Below, piece by piece: positions 63,976 to 64,000 of a stretch of DNA of 64,000 nt. The notes below the pieces were generated by a model. That model was not told where the DNA came from. It was given only the letters and a program-made list of their open reading frames with translations, and searched no databases. Position 1 is the first letter of the stretch, and each line of letters starts with the position of its first letter. Position numbers and translations under genes: made by a program. This DNA is from Pyropia yezoensis (lineage: Eukaryota > Rhodophyta > Bangiophyceae > Bangiales > Bangiaceae): assembly GCA_009829735.1 (NCBI GenBank), contig CM020618.1, positions 20,073,346 through 20,137,345 of the forward strand. Direction: 5' to 3'.

Positions 63976-64000
63976 CAAACCCCATTGATCTACCGCGAGA

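Overview
The window looks like nuclear DNA from a GC-rich, intron-poor eukaryote. There are no operons or Shine-Dalgarno signals. Two predicted genes use GT-AG introns of about 300 bp, and coding sequence is scattered among LTR retrotransposons, reverse-transcriptase (RT) pseudogenes and simple or tandem repeats. A GC-rich alga, for example a bangiophyte red alga, is a reasonable guess. That is inference from style only, because no rRNA or organelle marker is present.

Layout. 1-433 (-): 5' part of a P-loop NTPase gene that runs off the left edge. 1.3-2.0 kb: an inverted-repeat (MITE-like) element. 3.5-4.0 kb: two short-period minisatellites. 4.2-8.4 kb: the 5' halves of two different LTR retrotransposons lying tail to tail (LTR+PBS+gag on +, and LTR+PBS+gag on -), with no pol between them. 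8.7-13.5 kb: a predicted multi-exon gene, a NAD(P)-binding Rossmann gene and a Cys-rich zinc-cluster gene. 14.6-17.2 kb: a decayed non-LTR-type RT on +. 20.4-31.2 kb: a gene of unknown function whose second exon is split by a complete Ty3/gypsy chromovirus (21371-30206). That element has 644-bp LTRs, a 5-bp target duplication CCGGT, gag, an intact 1387-aa pol with chromodomain, and an antisense ORF. 33-36 kb: GC-rich weak ORFs and a 31-bp minisatellite. 36.1-37.7 kb (-): a coiled-coil protein. 39.6-44.6 kb (+): a very long secreted glycine-rich protein, frameshifted twice in poly-G. 45.0-45.6 kb: nested inverted repeats, including a nearly perfect 32-bp palindrome. 46.7-48.9 kb: a 4-TM membrane protein, an ankyrin fragment and (-) the last exon of a BT1/folate-biopterin transporter. 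49.3-50.9 kb (-): a repetitive ORF. 51639-61294: eight near-identical 1207-bp tandem units carrying an RT fragment, joined on the right to the rest of the same RT pseudogene (to 62117). 63.6-64.0 kb (+): a two-finger C2H2 (U1/matrin-type) protein.

The dominant theme is retroelement activity. At least three LTR families are present. Two of them share a 16-nt primer-binding site that is not the usual initiator-Met type, and the third has a close variant. One RT lineage is present at two loci, and one of these has been amplified into a 9.7-kb array. The chromovirus insertion is recent: I count 7 LTR differences in 644 bp by eye. It cleanly splits a host reading frame that resumes in phase after the target duplication. 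Several otherwise open frames carry a single in-frame TGA. Other genes use TGA as their stop, so decay is a better explanation than a variant code.
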